This document shows, piece after piece, positions 6,802-13,884 of a stretch of DNA of 13,884 nt (position 1 is its first letter; every line of letters starts with the position of its first letter). Under the pieces are notes generated by a model that was not told the DNA's origin, did no database searches, and worked only from the letters and a program-made list of their open reading frames with translations. The stretch is taken from positions 1-13,884 of the forward strand of contig JAVBQU010000204.1 of the NCBI GenBank assembly GCA_031548675.1. The letters are read 5' to 3'. Both the position numbers and the translations under genes were made by a program. This stretch comes from JAVBQU01 sp031548675. GTDB lineage: Bacteria > Bacteroidota > Bacteroidia > Bacteroidales > P3.

Positions 6802-7794
6802 TTGAAAAAAATACTCATCATACGCGGTAGTTCTATAGGCGACATTGTACTTACAACCCCTGTTGTGCGTTGTATAAAACAACAAATGCCGTCGGTGGAA
6901 CTTCATTATTTAACCAAGAAACAAAATGCTGTTTTATTGGAAAATAATCTGTATATTGATAGAATACATGTGTATCAAGATAAACTTAATGATACAATCC
7001 ATGAATTAAAAGCAGAAAACTTTGATTTTGTAGTTGATTTACATAAGAATATACGTTCATTTCGCATAAGATTCGGATTAAAAGCTCCTTCAGCCGCTTT
7101 CCCTAAATTGAATTTCAAAAAATGGTTATTGGTGCAGTTTAAAATAAATTTGTTGCCTAAGGTTCATATTGTTGACCGGTATTTTGAAGCAGTAAAGAGA
7201 TTAGGAATTGTAAATGATGGAAATGGATTAGATTATTTTATACCGGAACAAAACCGTATTGTCGCTGAAAAAGAAGCCTCGTTTTTTAATCAACCATTTA
7301 TTGCGATGGTTATTGGCAGTAAACATCAAACCAAGCAATTGACGGAACAGAAAATTATTGAGATATGTAGTAAAATCGAATATCCGGTTGTATTGCTGGG
7401 CGATAAAAATGATTTTGAAAAAGGGGAGAGGATTATCCAAAAAAGCAATGGACAGATTTTGAATGCCTGCGGAAAATATAATCTTAAACAATCGGCATCG
7501 TGGCTCGAACAAGCCCAAGTAGTGATAGCCAACGATACAGGTTTGATGCATATTGCAGCCGCCTTGCAAAAAAATATTATTTCCATTTGGGGAAACACGG
7601 TTCCGGAATTTGGAATGTATCCTTATCTACCAAAAGACGCTCAAGTCCAAAGTTGTATTATAGAAACCAAAGGTTTAAAATGCCGCCCTTGCAGCAAATT
7701 GGGTTATAAAACTTGCCCGAAGAAACATTTTAAGTGTATAAATGATATAAGTACGGATTTGATTGTTGCTAAAATCAATCATATTTTTACATAG
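6802..7794 (+). CDS. GT9-family (ADP-heptose:LPS heptosyltransferase-like) glycosyltransferase
   Basis: This 330-residue cytoplasmic glycosyltransferase is of family GT9, which transfers heptose or related sugars to the lipopolysaccharide core. The N-terminal fold begins KKILIIRGSSIGDIVLTTP, with the conserved Asp14 after the Gly-rich loop. The C-terminal donor-binding half has VVLLGDKND (196-204), ACGKYNLKQ (222-230) and the hallmark NDTGLMHIAAAL (244-255). Near the end are five cysteines in a CRPCSKLG...CP...FKC arrangement (Cys284, 294, 297, 305, 312), often seen in this family. The start codon is TTG. The nearest in-frame ATG lies after 29 residues and would remove the catalytic loop, and no ATG lies upstream before a stop. 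The gene ends by overlapping priA tail to tail over 7787-7794. The exact sugar is not known. Confidence 0.9.
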   Translation: MKKILIIRGSSIGDIVLTTPVVRCIKQQMPSVELHYLTKKQNAVLLENNLYIDRIHVYQDKLNDTIHELKAENFDFVVDLHKNIRSFRIRFGLKAPSAAFPKLNFKKWLLVQFKINLLPKVHIVDRYFEAVKRLGIVNDGNGLDYFIPEQNRIVAEKEASFFNQPFIAMVIGSKHQTKQLTEQKIIEICSKIEYPVVLLGDKNDFEKGERIIQKSNGQILNACGKYNLKQSASWLEQAQVVIANDTGLMHIAAALQKNIISIWGNTVPEFGMYPYLPKDAQVQSCIIETKGLKCRPCSKLGYKTCPKKHFKCINDISTDLIVAKINHIFT

Positions 7795-10273
7795 GGTCTA
7801 CGTCAAAAACAATACGGGTTTGCTTATGCGGTTTGGCTTGCAGAAAAGCATCAGTAAGCTCCGATAGTTGGATTTTCAATTTGGGAATATTGACAGTTTT
7901 CTCGAGCTTGATTAGTATTTCCTTGATATAAAATGTTCTTACCCTTGCCACCATCGGAAATTCGGGACCTAGAATCCTTTCTCCGAATATTTTTCGCAAC
8001 TCTTCGGCATATTTCGAGGCAATTTTGTTCAATTCTTTTTCATCTTTATGCCGTAGCGAAATTTTTATCAGGCGATAAAAGGGCGGATAATGGAATGCCT
8101 TACGTTCCGTTATTTGGCTTTGGTACATGGATAAATAATTATAATCTATCACATCGCGGATTACCTGATACCAAGGATTATAGGATTGTATAATTACTTT
8201 GCCTTGTTTATTTTTCCGTCCTGCCCTTCCGCTCACTTGGGTCATCAGTTGGAAGCTGCGTTCATATGAACGGAAATCAGGGAAATTAATCATGTTATCA
8301 GCGTTCAGCACGCCTACAACGGATACGTTTTCAAAATCCAAGCCTTTGGTTACCATTTGTGTACCTACCAAAATATCTATTTCATGTTTTTCGAAATCCG
8401 AGATAATCTTTTGATAAGCATTCTTTGCTTTTGTGGTGTCCATATCCATGCGGGTAATGCGGGCTTGCGGAAAAAAAATAGCCAATTCTTCTTCTATTTT
8501 TTCGGTTCCAAAACCTTGCATTTTAATAACCGTACTTTGACATGCGGGACATTTTTCGGGAATTTTTGTAGTATAGCCGCAATAATGACAACGCAATACA
8601 TTTATTCCTTTATGGTAAATCAATGAAACATCGCAATGTTTACATTGCGGAATCCACGAACAGCCGTCGCATTCCAAACGCAAAGAAAAACCTCTCCGGT
8701 TTTGAAACAGAATCACTTGTTCTTTATTTGCTAAAGCTTCTTCTATGTGATTCATCAGCATGGACGAGAAATGCGATTTCATCGTTTTTTTACGGGTTTC
8801 TTCCTTAAGGTCGGCAACCCATATCTCGGGCATTTGCACATCGCCGTAACGGTTCAACAATTCAACCAAACCGTATTTTCCAGAAACAGCATTATAATAG
8901 CTTTCCAGCGAAGGCGTAGCTGAACCCAAGAGTGTTTGGGCGTTGTGTAGATGTGCCAGAAAAATAGCTGCATCGCGGGCACTGTAGCGTGGTGCTGGGT
9001 CGTATTGTTTATAGGAGCTATCATGTTCTTCATCCACAATAATTAAGCCTAAATTATGGAAAGGCAGAAAAATACCGGAACGGGCACTTAGTATAATTTG
9101 GTACTTGGATGTAGATAAATCTCCGGCTTCTAATACTTTATTCCAAATTTCAAAACGTTCATGGTCGTTATATCGCGAATGATAGACACCTACTTTATCT
9201 CCGAAATATTTCCGTAAACGGTTTATAATTTGTGAGGTAAGGGCGATTTCGGGCAGTAAAAATAAAACCTGCTTACCTTGTGAAATACATTGATCAATCA
9301 GTTTGATATAAATTTCTGTTTTTCCGCTTGAGGTTACACCGCGTAGTAAAACCGTTTGATTTTTAGTAAATTGTTCCTGAATTTGCTCAAAAGCGGTTTG
9401 CTGTTTTTCGGATAAAGTAATAGAAGAAACCTCGTTTTGCGATTCATAAGAAAGCAGGCGGCTTTCGGTTTTCTCGAAGACTTCGAATACACCGTTTTTT
9501 ACCAAAGTTTGAATGGATGAGATTGAAATATCTTCAATCTTTGTCAATTCATTTTTAAGTATTTCCTTAACTGGTTTATGCGTGGTAAGCTGGATGAACC
9601 GCAACAAAACCTGCATTTGTTTGAAAGACTTTTTTTCTAAGCTATTGAATAGTTCTTTAAAAGCAGTTTCGTTTTCTGTATAAGTTTCAGCGAGTTTAAT
9701 ATAGGTTTCTTTTTTCTCTTTATAACGCTCTATCAATTCTTCTTCTAAAAGAATCAGCTTTTTCTCTATCATGGTTTTGATAAGCGAGAAAATATTCTTT
9801 AACCCTGTTATAGAAGTTACTTCGTCTAAAGTCAGAACATTTTGTTTGGAAAGGATTTCTACTATCCGAAATTCATTGGGTGTAAGATTGGTAAAATCGC
9901 CTTCGTAATCGGGATGTATCAAAACCTTGCTTTCGCTTGCCAAACGGAATGCAGAAGGCAAAGCCACCGCCATTACATTGCCCGGATAGCATAAATAATA
10001 ATTGGCAATCCATTCCCAAAAGGTAAATTGTATTTCGTTTACAATAGGTTCATTATCTATAATCTGTAAGATGTATTTAACAGTATATCCTTGAGGCGGC
10101 ATTTGATGTATGTGGCGAACCAAAGCGGTGTAAATCTTTTTATCTCCAAACTGCACCGCCACCCTTTGTCCTACTTTTATATCGTCATTCCACTCGTAAG
10201 GTACACGATAGGTGTAATATCCCTTGAGATGTAAAGGTAAAAGTAAATCAACAAAAAGGGTTATACGATCCAT
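7787..10273 (-). CDS. priA: Primosomal protein N' (replication restart helicase)
   Basis: PriA is a 3'-5' DNA helicase that recognises stalled or broken replication forks and reloads the replisome. The 828 residues carry the full set of parts. An N-terminal DNA-binding region covers ~1-110, with AVQFGDKKIYTALV. Walker A is GVTSSGKT (312-319). The rest of the helicase core has the LPEI segment (340-343), DEEHD (414-418), LGSATPS (449-455), FQNRRGFS, GTQMVTKGLDF (637-647) and the motif VI loop QVSGRAGR (679-686). Eight zinc-binding cysteines sit at 535, 538, 544, 547, 562, 565, 575 and 578. It is slightly longer than the E. coli protein (732) through an extended segment at ~120-285, which is usual in Bacteroidota. 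The 3' end shares 8 bases with the GT9 gene on the other strand. No promoter with an exact -7 box is visible behind the start, which is preceded by repeats. Confidence 0.97.
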   Translation of the reverse strand: MDRITLFVDLLLPLHLKGYYTYRVPYEWNDDIKVGQRVAVQFGDKKIYTALVRHIHQMPPQGYTVKYILQIIDNEPIVNEIQFTFWEWIANYYLCYPGNVMAVALPSAFRLASESKVLIHPDYEGDFTNLTPNEFRIVEILSKQNVLTLDEVTSITGLKNIFSLIKTMIEKKLILLEEELIERYKEKKETYIKLAETYTENETAFKELFNSLEKKSFKQMQVLLRFIQLTTHKPVKEILKNELTKIEDISISSIQTLVKNGVFEVFEKTESRLLSYESQNEVSSITLSEKQQTAFEQIQEQFTKNQTVLLRGVTSSGKTEIYIKLIDQCISQGKQVLFLLPEIALTSQIINRLRKYFGDKVGVYHSRYNDHERFEIWNKVLEAGDLSTSKYQIILSARSGIFLPFHNLGLIIVDEEHDSSYKQYDPAPRYSARDAAIFLAHLHNAQTLLGSATPSLESYYNAVSGKYGLVELLNRYGDVQMPEIWVADLKEETRKKTMKSHFSSMLMNHIEEALANKEQVILFQNRRGFSLRLECDGCSWIPQCKHCDVSLIYHKGINVLRCHYCGYTTKIPEKCPACQSTVIKMQGFGTEKIEEELAIFFPQARITRMDMDTTKAKNAYQKIISDFEKHEIDILVGTQMVTKGLDFENVSVVGVLNADNMINFPDFRSYERSFQLMTQVSGRAGRKNKQGKVIIQSYNPWYQVIRDVIDYNYLSMYQSQITERKAFHYPPFYRLIKISLRHKDEKELNKIASKYAEELRKIFGERILGPEFPMVARVRTFYIKEILIKLEKTVNIPKLKIQLSELTDAFLQAKPHKQTRIVFDVDPM

Positions 10274-10279
10274 TTCTGG

Positions 10280-10317
10280 GTTTATAAGGTTTTAAAGTTT
10301 AAAGGTTTAAAAGGTTG
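10280..10317. repeat. Short AT-rich 8-9-base-period array before priA
   Basis: Blocks of the form GTTTAAAG repeat with period 8 or 9 (starts at 10280, 10289, 10297, 10305 and 10314) and slight variation. It starts 7 bases upstream of the priA start codon. It resembles in period and place the array at 4471-4510. Confidence 0.65.
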
Positions 10318-10327
10318 TAACATTTTT

Positions 10328-10386
10328 CTCTGTGTTCCTCTATGATTTCTCTTTGAAATTCTGTGTAACTTTTTTATTTCACAGAG
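10328..10386. repeat. Helically spaced CTCTGTG-like repeats
   Basis: Four related heptamers lie in the same direction: CTCTGTG (10328), CTCTATG (10338), CTCTTTG (10349) and TTCTGTG (10359). Their spacing is 10-11 bases, one helical turn. An inverted copy, CACAGAG, sits at 10380-10386. With flanking bases, the outermost units form a 9-base inverted repeat (TTCTCTGTG at 10326-10334 and CACAGAGAA at 10380-10388). The inverted copy lies inside the last codons of the BRO-N pseudogene. Confidence 0.65.
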
Positions 10387-10702
10387 AACCATTGAGTTTT
10401 TATAGCCTTTGCTTTAGGCGATGGAATTGATTGAATCAGCCGAAAAAGCTGTTCTGTATCAGCAATATCAGTGACTCTCATTTTCCCATCAGCAGCTTGC
10501 ATTTTCAACTGGTGACAATTTGTCACCGTTTCATTTCCTTCCTCTTTTAGTCGTTGTTTCAATTTATTCCAATATTTTCGACCATCAACACTTTCTGTTA
10601 GTATGCTAACTACGTCAACAATGGAAAAATACCATTTTTCTTGTTCGTTGTTCCATACAGTACGAACTTTTTTTCTTCAAAAAACTGAATATTGTGTTTC
10701 AT
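10374..10702 (-). pseudogene. Truncated, frameshifted BRO-N (phage antirepressor-like) gene
   Basis: The minus strand starts at ATG 10702 and reads MKHNIQFFEEKK. It then needs one base added in an A7 run (T's at 10668-10674 on the plus strand) to continue as KVRTVWNNEQEKWYFSIVDVV, positions 12-32. Farther on are SVDGRKYWNKLKQRL, QAADGKMRVTDIADTEQLF and LIQSIPSPKA. This is the start of the BRO-N domain found in phage antirepressors and related chromosomal proteins. After PSPKA the family usually continues with EPFKLWLA-like sequence (recalled, not searched). Here the frame runs KAIKTQWFSVK and stops, so roughly the last two thirds are missing. A reading that begins at TTG 10562 gives 62 residues and skips the frameshift. 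It lies between priA and the CvfB gene, 35 bases from the latter. A true small protein is possible but unlikely. Confidence 0.75.
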
Positions 10703-10737
10703 ATTTTTATACTCTCTATGTATAAAATTTTCATCAT

Positions 10738-11589
10738 TTATAGTTCAATCTTCCTTATTCCATTTTCTTCCAAAGCAATAATCCGCTTTTTATACAATTC
10801 ACCCACACCCATTTTATAAGATTTTTTGCTGATACCGAATAGTTTATAAATTACTTCGGCAGGGCTTTTATCGGTAACTTCCAAAAAACCTCCGGCTTGG
10901 TCTAGTTTCTCTAAAATCAATTGGGCTGTGCTTCCGTCTTTATAATTATGTTGTCCGCCTTTGTAAAGCAAAAGGTCTATTTTATCATCATCCCGAACAG
11001 TTTTAATGTAAGCATCCAACTGCATACCTATAGATAGTTCTTGATGTAATTCATTTTTATACAGCATTCCCATATAACGGTTGTCAATAATAGCTTTAAA
11101 GCCTAAATCTGTTGGCTGGCAAATTAAAACTTTCACTTTTTCTCCATTGTCATAAGGCGGCATAGATTTATCAATAAATTTCTCAATTTTAGCAGATGCC
11201 ACAATACGGTCGGTTTGCTCATCAAGATAAACATAAACCACATATTTTTGACCTACCTGCATCTGGGCTTTCTGCTCGCGGAAAGGTACAAACAAATCTT
11301 TTAGTAATCCCCAATTCAAAAACGCCCCGACATGATTGAGCGAAACTACTTCTAAACAGGCGAAATCACCCACTTTGGCATAGGGCGTTTGGGTGGTGGC
11401 TATCAAACGGTCTTCCGAATCTTTGTAAATAAACACCTTAACCATATCACCTACTCGGCATGGGTCGGGAACGTATGCATTGGGCAGCAGGATTTCGCCG
11501 GATTCGCCTCCATCCAGATAAACGCCGAAATCTACGTTTTTAACCATGCGGAGTTCGTTGTATTGTCCTATTCTTAAGGTTGTTTCCAT
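10738..11589 (-). CDS. CvfB-family S1 RNA-binding protein
   Basis: The 283-residue protein matches the length and layout of the CvfB/YitL family. Three S1-like RNA-binding beta barrels lie at ~1-66, ~70-136 and ~147-210. A winged-helix end at ~215-283 contains the typical DKSPAEVIYKLFGISKKSYK and a run to LYKKRIIAL. The first barrel has FGVYLDGGESGEILLPNAYVP (positions 21-41), the family's conserved opening. CvfB of Staphylococcus aureus binds RNA and affects virulence gene expression. The role in Bacteroidota is not known to me, so no symbol is given. It lies 30 bases downstream of the exonuclease gene on the same strand and is probably cotranscribed with it. It is followed by the BRO-N scar. 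Confidence 0.9.
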   Translation of the reverse strand: METTLRIGQYNELRMVKNVDFGVYLDGGESGEILLPNAYVPDPCRVGDMVKVFIYKDSEDRLIATTQTPYAKVGDFACLEVVSLNHVGAFLNWGLLKDLFVPFREQKAQMQVGQKYVVYVYLDEQTDRIVASAKIEKFIDKSMPPYDNGEKVKVLICQPTDLGFKAIIDNRYMGMLYKNELHQELSIGMQLDAYIKTVRDDDKIDLLLYKGGQHNYKDGSTAQLILEKLDQAGGFLEVTDKSPAEVIYKLFGISKKSYKMGVGELYKKRIIALEENGIRKIEL

Positions 11590-11619
11590 ATTTTGGGATA
11601 TTTGAGTATTTATAAAAGT

Positions 11620-12426
11620 TTATTTGTTGAATCCTCGCAGCTTAATGGCTGTTAATATTTTCTTTGTATATAAAGGAAAATCGGCATTCATCATCCAGGC
11701 GTAATAATTGGGTTCTGCCTGAAAAATTTCTTCCACAAGCTTGCCTTTGTGTTTTCCGAAGTTAAATATTTCTCTTCCCTGTTCGTCTCTGCTGATATGC
11801 CCTGCCAAATCTACCCAAGTAAAAGGGGCTGTAAATTCGTGCAACGCATTCATGTCATTCTGAACAGGAACGGATTTTTTGCCTTTGGAATCTTCATATT
11901 CTACATTTTCGTAACGAGTTAGCTGGGCTTTCAATACTTCATAGGTTGCCAAAGTATCGGCTTCGGCAGTGTGGGCATCTGTTAAATCTTTTCCGCAATA
12001 GAATTTGTAAGCGGCTTTTAAAGTACGAGGTTCCATTTTGTGAAAAATATTTTGTACATCGACCAAGCGGCGGTTTTTGATTTCAAAATCAATGCCTGCA
12101 CGCAAAAATTCTTCAACCAAAAGTGGAAAATCAAACTTATTGGAATTATAGCCTCCCAAGTCTGCATTGCCGATAAATTGGTTCAATTCATGAGCAAGTT
12201 CCTTAAAGGTAGGCTTATCAGCCACATCTTTGTCGTAAATATGATGCACCAACGATACATGAATCGGAATCGGCATTTCAGGATTTATCAAATAGGTTCT
12301 GACTTCGGAGGTGTTATCGGGATGCACTTTGCATAAACAGATTTCAACAATACGGTCGTGTCCTACATTAAGTCCTGTAGTTTCCAAATCCAAAATAATA
12401 AGAGGTCTGCTGAGTTTGAGTTCCAT
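11620..12426 (-). CDS. DEDDh 3'-5' exonuclease with ExoX-like C-terminal motif
   Basis: The 268-residue protein belongs to the DnaQ-like exonuclease superfamily. The acidic residues of the DEDDh active site are in place: Asp13 and Glu15 in LDLETTG (12-18), Asp99 in NSNKFDFP (94-101), and His152 and Asp157 in AHTAEADTLAT (151-161). After a linker (~180-215), the last 50 residues hold FNFGKHKGK (221-229) and an EPNYYAWM (238-245) segment. That matches the C-terminal module found in exonuclease X-like proteins. It should remove nucleotides from 3' ends of DNA in repair or proofreading. It is much too short to be the polymerase and is not clearly the replicative epsilon subunit. It begins an apparent two-gene unit with the CvfB-like gene. 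A 98-base gap with two small hairpins separates it from the glycosyltransferase upstream. Confidence 0.9.
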   Translation of the reverse strand: MELKLSRPLIILDLETTGLNVGHDRIVEICLCKVHPDNTSEVRTYLINPEMPIPIHVSLVHHIYDKDVADKPTFKELAHELNQFIGNADLGGYNSNKFDFPLLVEEFLRAGIDFEIKNRRLVDVQNIFHKMEPRTLKAAYKFYCGKDLTDAHTAEADTLATYEVLKAQLTRYENVEYEDSKGKKSVPVQNDMNALHEFTAPFTWVDLAGHISRDEQGREIFNFGKHKGKLVEEIFQAEPNYYAWMMNADFPLYTKKILTAIKLRGFNK

Positions 12427-12472
12427 TATAAATTACAATTTTTGATTAGATTATTTGTGAGTAATGAATTTG

Positions 12473-12507
12473 CTGAGTATTAGCTCAGTTGTTTTGTCTC
12501 CAACAAC
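12473..12507. terminator. Two adjoining hairpins after the GT4 gene
   Basis: CTGAG (12473-12477)/CTCAG (12484-12488) and GTTGTT (12488-12493)/AACAAC (12502-12507) form two short perfect stems that share one base. They begin 18 bases beyond the GT4 stop on the minus strand, as a terminator or processing site would, but no T run follows. Confidence 0.35.
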
Positions 12508-12524
12508 GGATTGCACATTATATA

Positions 12525-13679
12525 CTATTGGTTGCGGGTAAATATTTTCTCGGTTTCGCGTTCCCAACTGAAATTTTGCTGTATGTATCTGTAGCCCGTT
12601 TGGGCTATATCATGATGTATTTGCGGATTGTTTAGCAATTCCAAAATAGCGTTTGCAAATTCTTCTTTGGTTTCGGCAATCAGAATTTCTTTGTGGTGTT
12701 CAGCTTCTAATGCCAGATTGGCTAAAGGCGAAGTGATGCAGGGTAGCTGCATAGCCATAGCTTCCAACAATTTGTTTTGCAAGCCGGTTCCTATCCGCAT
12801 GGGAGCAACAAAAATTTGGGAAACAGCATAACATTTCCGAATATCTTCCACCCAACCGCAAACATCTACCCATTCGTTGGCAAGGGCTTGCACTTGAGGA
12901 TGGGGATTTGCACCGGCAATCAGCACTTTTATTTTTTGTTTTCGCAATACAATAGGGACTATGCTTTTGCATAAAAATACGGCAGCATCAATGTTAGGGA
13001 GATACGACATATTTCCGATGAATACCAAATCGTATTTCTTTTCTAACATTTGGGGTTTGAAGAAATCGAAATCAACACCGTTCTTAATAATTTTGATATT
13101 CCTTCTTTCGGGATGGGGAAAAAGCTCTCGGTCATTTTCCGATATCAATGTATGCTGGTCGAAGCTCCTATAAATTTCGGATTCATATTTTTTTACCCGT
13201 CGGGCTTCCCAACTCAAAAAAAGCTTTTTGAACCCTCGTGATTTCTCGGAGCGGAGCTGATAGCTAACCGAAAAGGTATCTTGAAAATCTATGGTTTTAG
13301 ATAGATTCTGCTCTTTAACATATTCGGCTGTTCGTATAAGCTGACAGTAAATGTGTTCGGGCTTGATTTCCTGAATATATTTATTAAGCTTCTTTTGGGC
13401 TTTGCAATTATGAAAATAGCTGACTTGAAATGGTTTTCCATTAAAAATCGATTTGAAAGCATTCCATGCAATCTGCAATTTGTTTATCTTTTCAATACGG
13501 ATGCTTTTACAAAATTGAGAAAGGATACTTATCGCATCAGGATGTAAACTGGTATCGTTGAGACAGAAAAGGTGAACTTCATGTTTTTGTGAAAGGCAGC
13601 GCAGTTGATGATATGCGCGTAGTTTATCCCCTTTTTCAAGCGGATAAGGAACACGGGAAAGTATCATCAAAAGTTTCAT
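12525..13679 (-). CDS. GT4-family glycosyltransferase
   Basis: This 384-residue enzyme has a two-domain GT-B fold and belongs to family GT4, which uses nucleotide sugars to build surface glycans. The N-terminal acceptor half begins LLMILSRVPYPLEKGDKLRAY (positions 3-23), a form common in sugar transferases linked to exopolysaccharide clusters. The C-terminal half holds KNGVDFDFF (199-207), LVFIGNMSYLPN (218-229), VLIAGANPHP (252-261), VCGWVEDI (273-280) and the donor-binding GTGLQNKLLEAMAM (297-310) with its conserved Glu. It ends at a C-terminal FSWERE helix. It resembles the TIGR03087-type sugar transferases, but no exosortase or PEP-CTERM genes are in view. Only 18 bases separate it from the aspartate kinase-like gene upstream on the same strand, so cotranscription is likely. 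The sugar and acceptor are unknown. Confidence 0.9.
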   Translation of the reverse strand: MKLLMILSRVPYPLEKGDKLRAYHQLRCLSQKHEVHLFCLNDTSLHPDAISILSQFCKSIRIEKINKLQIAWNAFKSIFNGKPFQVSYFHNCKAQKKLNKYIQEIKPEHIYCQLIRTAEYVKEQNLSKTIDFQDTFSVSYQLRSEKSRGFKKLFLSWEARRVKKYESEIYRSFDQHTLISENDRELFPHPERRNIKIIKNGVDFDFFKPQMLEKKYDLVFIGNMSYLPNIDAAVFLCKSIVPIVLRKQKIKVLIAGANPHPQVQALANEWVDVCGWVEDIRKCYAVSQIFVAPMRIGTGLQNKLLEAMAMQLPCITSPLANLALEAEHHKEILIAETKEEFANAILELLNNPQIHHDIAQTGYRYIQQNFSWERETEKIFTRNQ

Positions 13680-13697
13680 AGTATATTGTGATATTTA

Positions 13698-13884
13698 TTA
13701 CGACCTTACGATAAACTGAGCTGTATAGCGGCTTTTCAGTTCTAAAAGAACCGTTTTGTTATGCAGCATTTTATCGATGGTTTCGGGGTTATGATGCCGG
13801 ATGGTAATTAGTTTTAAACCGGTATTATAGCGTACATTGAATTTTGCTTGCAACAGGTTTACGATTTTTTCGAGAGTGTGCGTA
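13698..13884 (-). CDS. Aspartate kinase-like protein, C-terminal fragment
   Basis: The gene runs off the right edge, so only its last 61 residues are visible. They hold a hydrophobic helix (TLEKIVNLLQ), a strand with GLKLITIRHHN (residues 22-32) and the ending TVLLELKSRYTAQFIV. This closely resembles the second ACT regulatory domain at the end of Bacteroidota aspartate kinases, where an ITIRHYN...ILLEQRSR...QFV pattern is typical. Aspartate kinase makes aspartyl phosphate, the first step to lysine (and diaminopimelate), threonine and methionine. The assignment rests on this tail only, recalled from the family and not searched. Another ACT-containing enzyme is possible. Confidence 0.72.
   Translation of the reverse strand, partial: THTLEKIVNLLQAKFNVRYNTGLKLITIRHHNPETIDKMLHNKTVLLELKSRYTAQFIVRS

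Noticed and set aside
7933..8808. Several plus-strand frames opposite priA
   Set aside because: They are antisense to conserved helicase motifs, have no family features and overlap each other in different frames.
12525..13679. Exosortase/PEP-CTERM system suggested by the TIGR03087-like transferase
   Set aside because: No exosortase, PEP-CTERM protein or related polysaccharide genes are visible; the resemblance is to the enzyme type only.

Overview
The window looks like a chromosomal segment of a low-GC member of the Bacteroidota, probably Bacteroidales or a relative. The signs are a type IX secretion C-terminal sorting domain, DUF1573 proteins, a GH109-type secreted protein, promoter -7 boxes of the form TAnnTTTG, and starts without clear Shine-Dalgarno sequences. 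It contains no rRNA, tRNA, CRISPR array or intact mobile element that I can see.

Layout. At the left edge (1-1058, +) is the end of a large cell-surface protein secreted by the type IX system. A 594-base gap with little recognisable content follows. Next comes a YceI-family lipoprotein (1653-2315, +). It faces two tandem paralogous DUF1573 periplasmic proteins (2390-2863 and 3034-3495, -) across a strong bidirectional terminator. After another 305-base gap comes ispD preceded by a DivIC/FtsB-like division gene (3801-4812, -), an isoprenoid and septum-formation pair. A divergent promoter pair at 4833-4894 serves these genes and, rightward, an MmcQ/YjbR protein (5001-5360), a GH109-like secreted NAD-dependent glycosidase (5392-6753) and a GT9 heptosyltransferase-like enzyme with a TTG start (6802-7794). 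The last of these overlaps the 3' end of priA (7787-10273, -) by 8 bases.

Upstream of priA is a small scar: two kinds of short-period repeat and a truncated, frameshifted BRO-N (phage antirepressor-like) pseudogene (10374-10702, -). The rest reads leftward: a CvfB-like S1 RNA-binding protein, a DEDDh exonuclease with an ExoX-like tail, a GT4 glycosyltransferase, and at the right edge the C-terminal end of what looks like aspartate kinase.

Most of the window is housekeeping: isoprenoid precursor synthesis, cell division, replication restart, RNA binding, nuclease and surface-glycan assembly. I do not see a convincing undescribed multi-gene system. The parts most worth a second look are non-coding: an 8-base-period array between ftsB and ispD, a similar array before priA, an array of CTCTGTG-like units at 10-11 base spacing next to the BRO-N scar, and a near-exact tandem 16-18 base repeat upstream of yceI.
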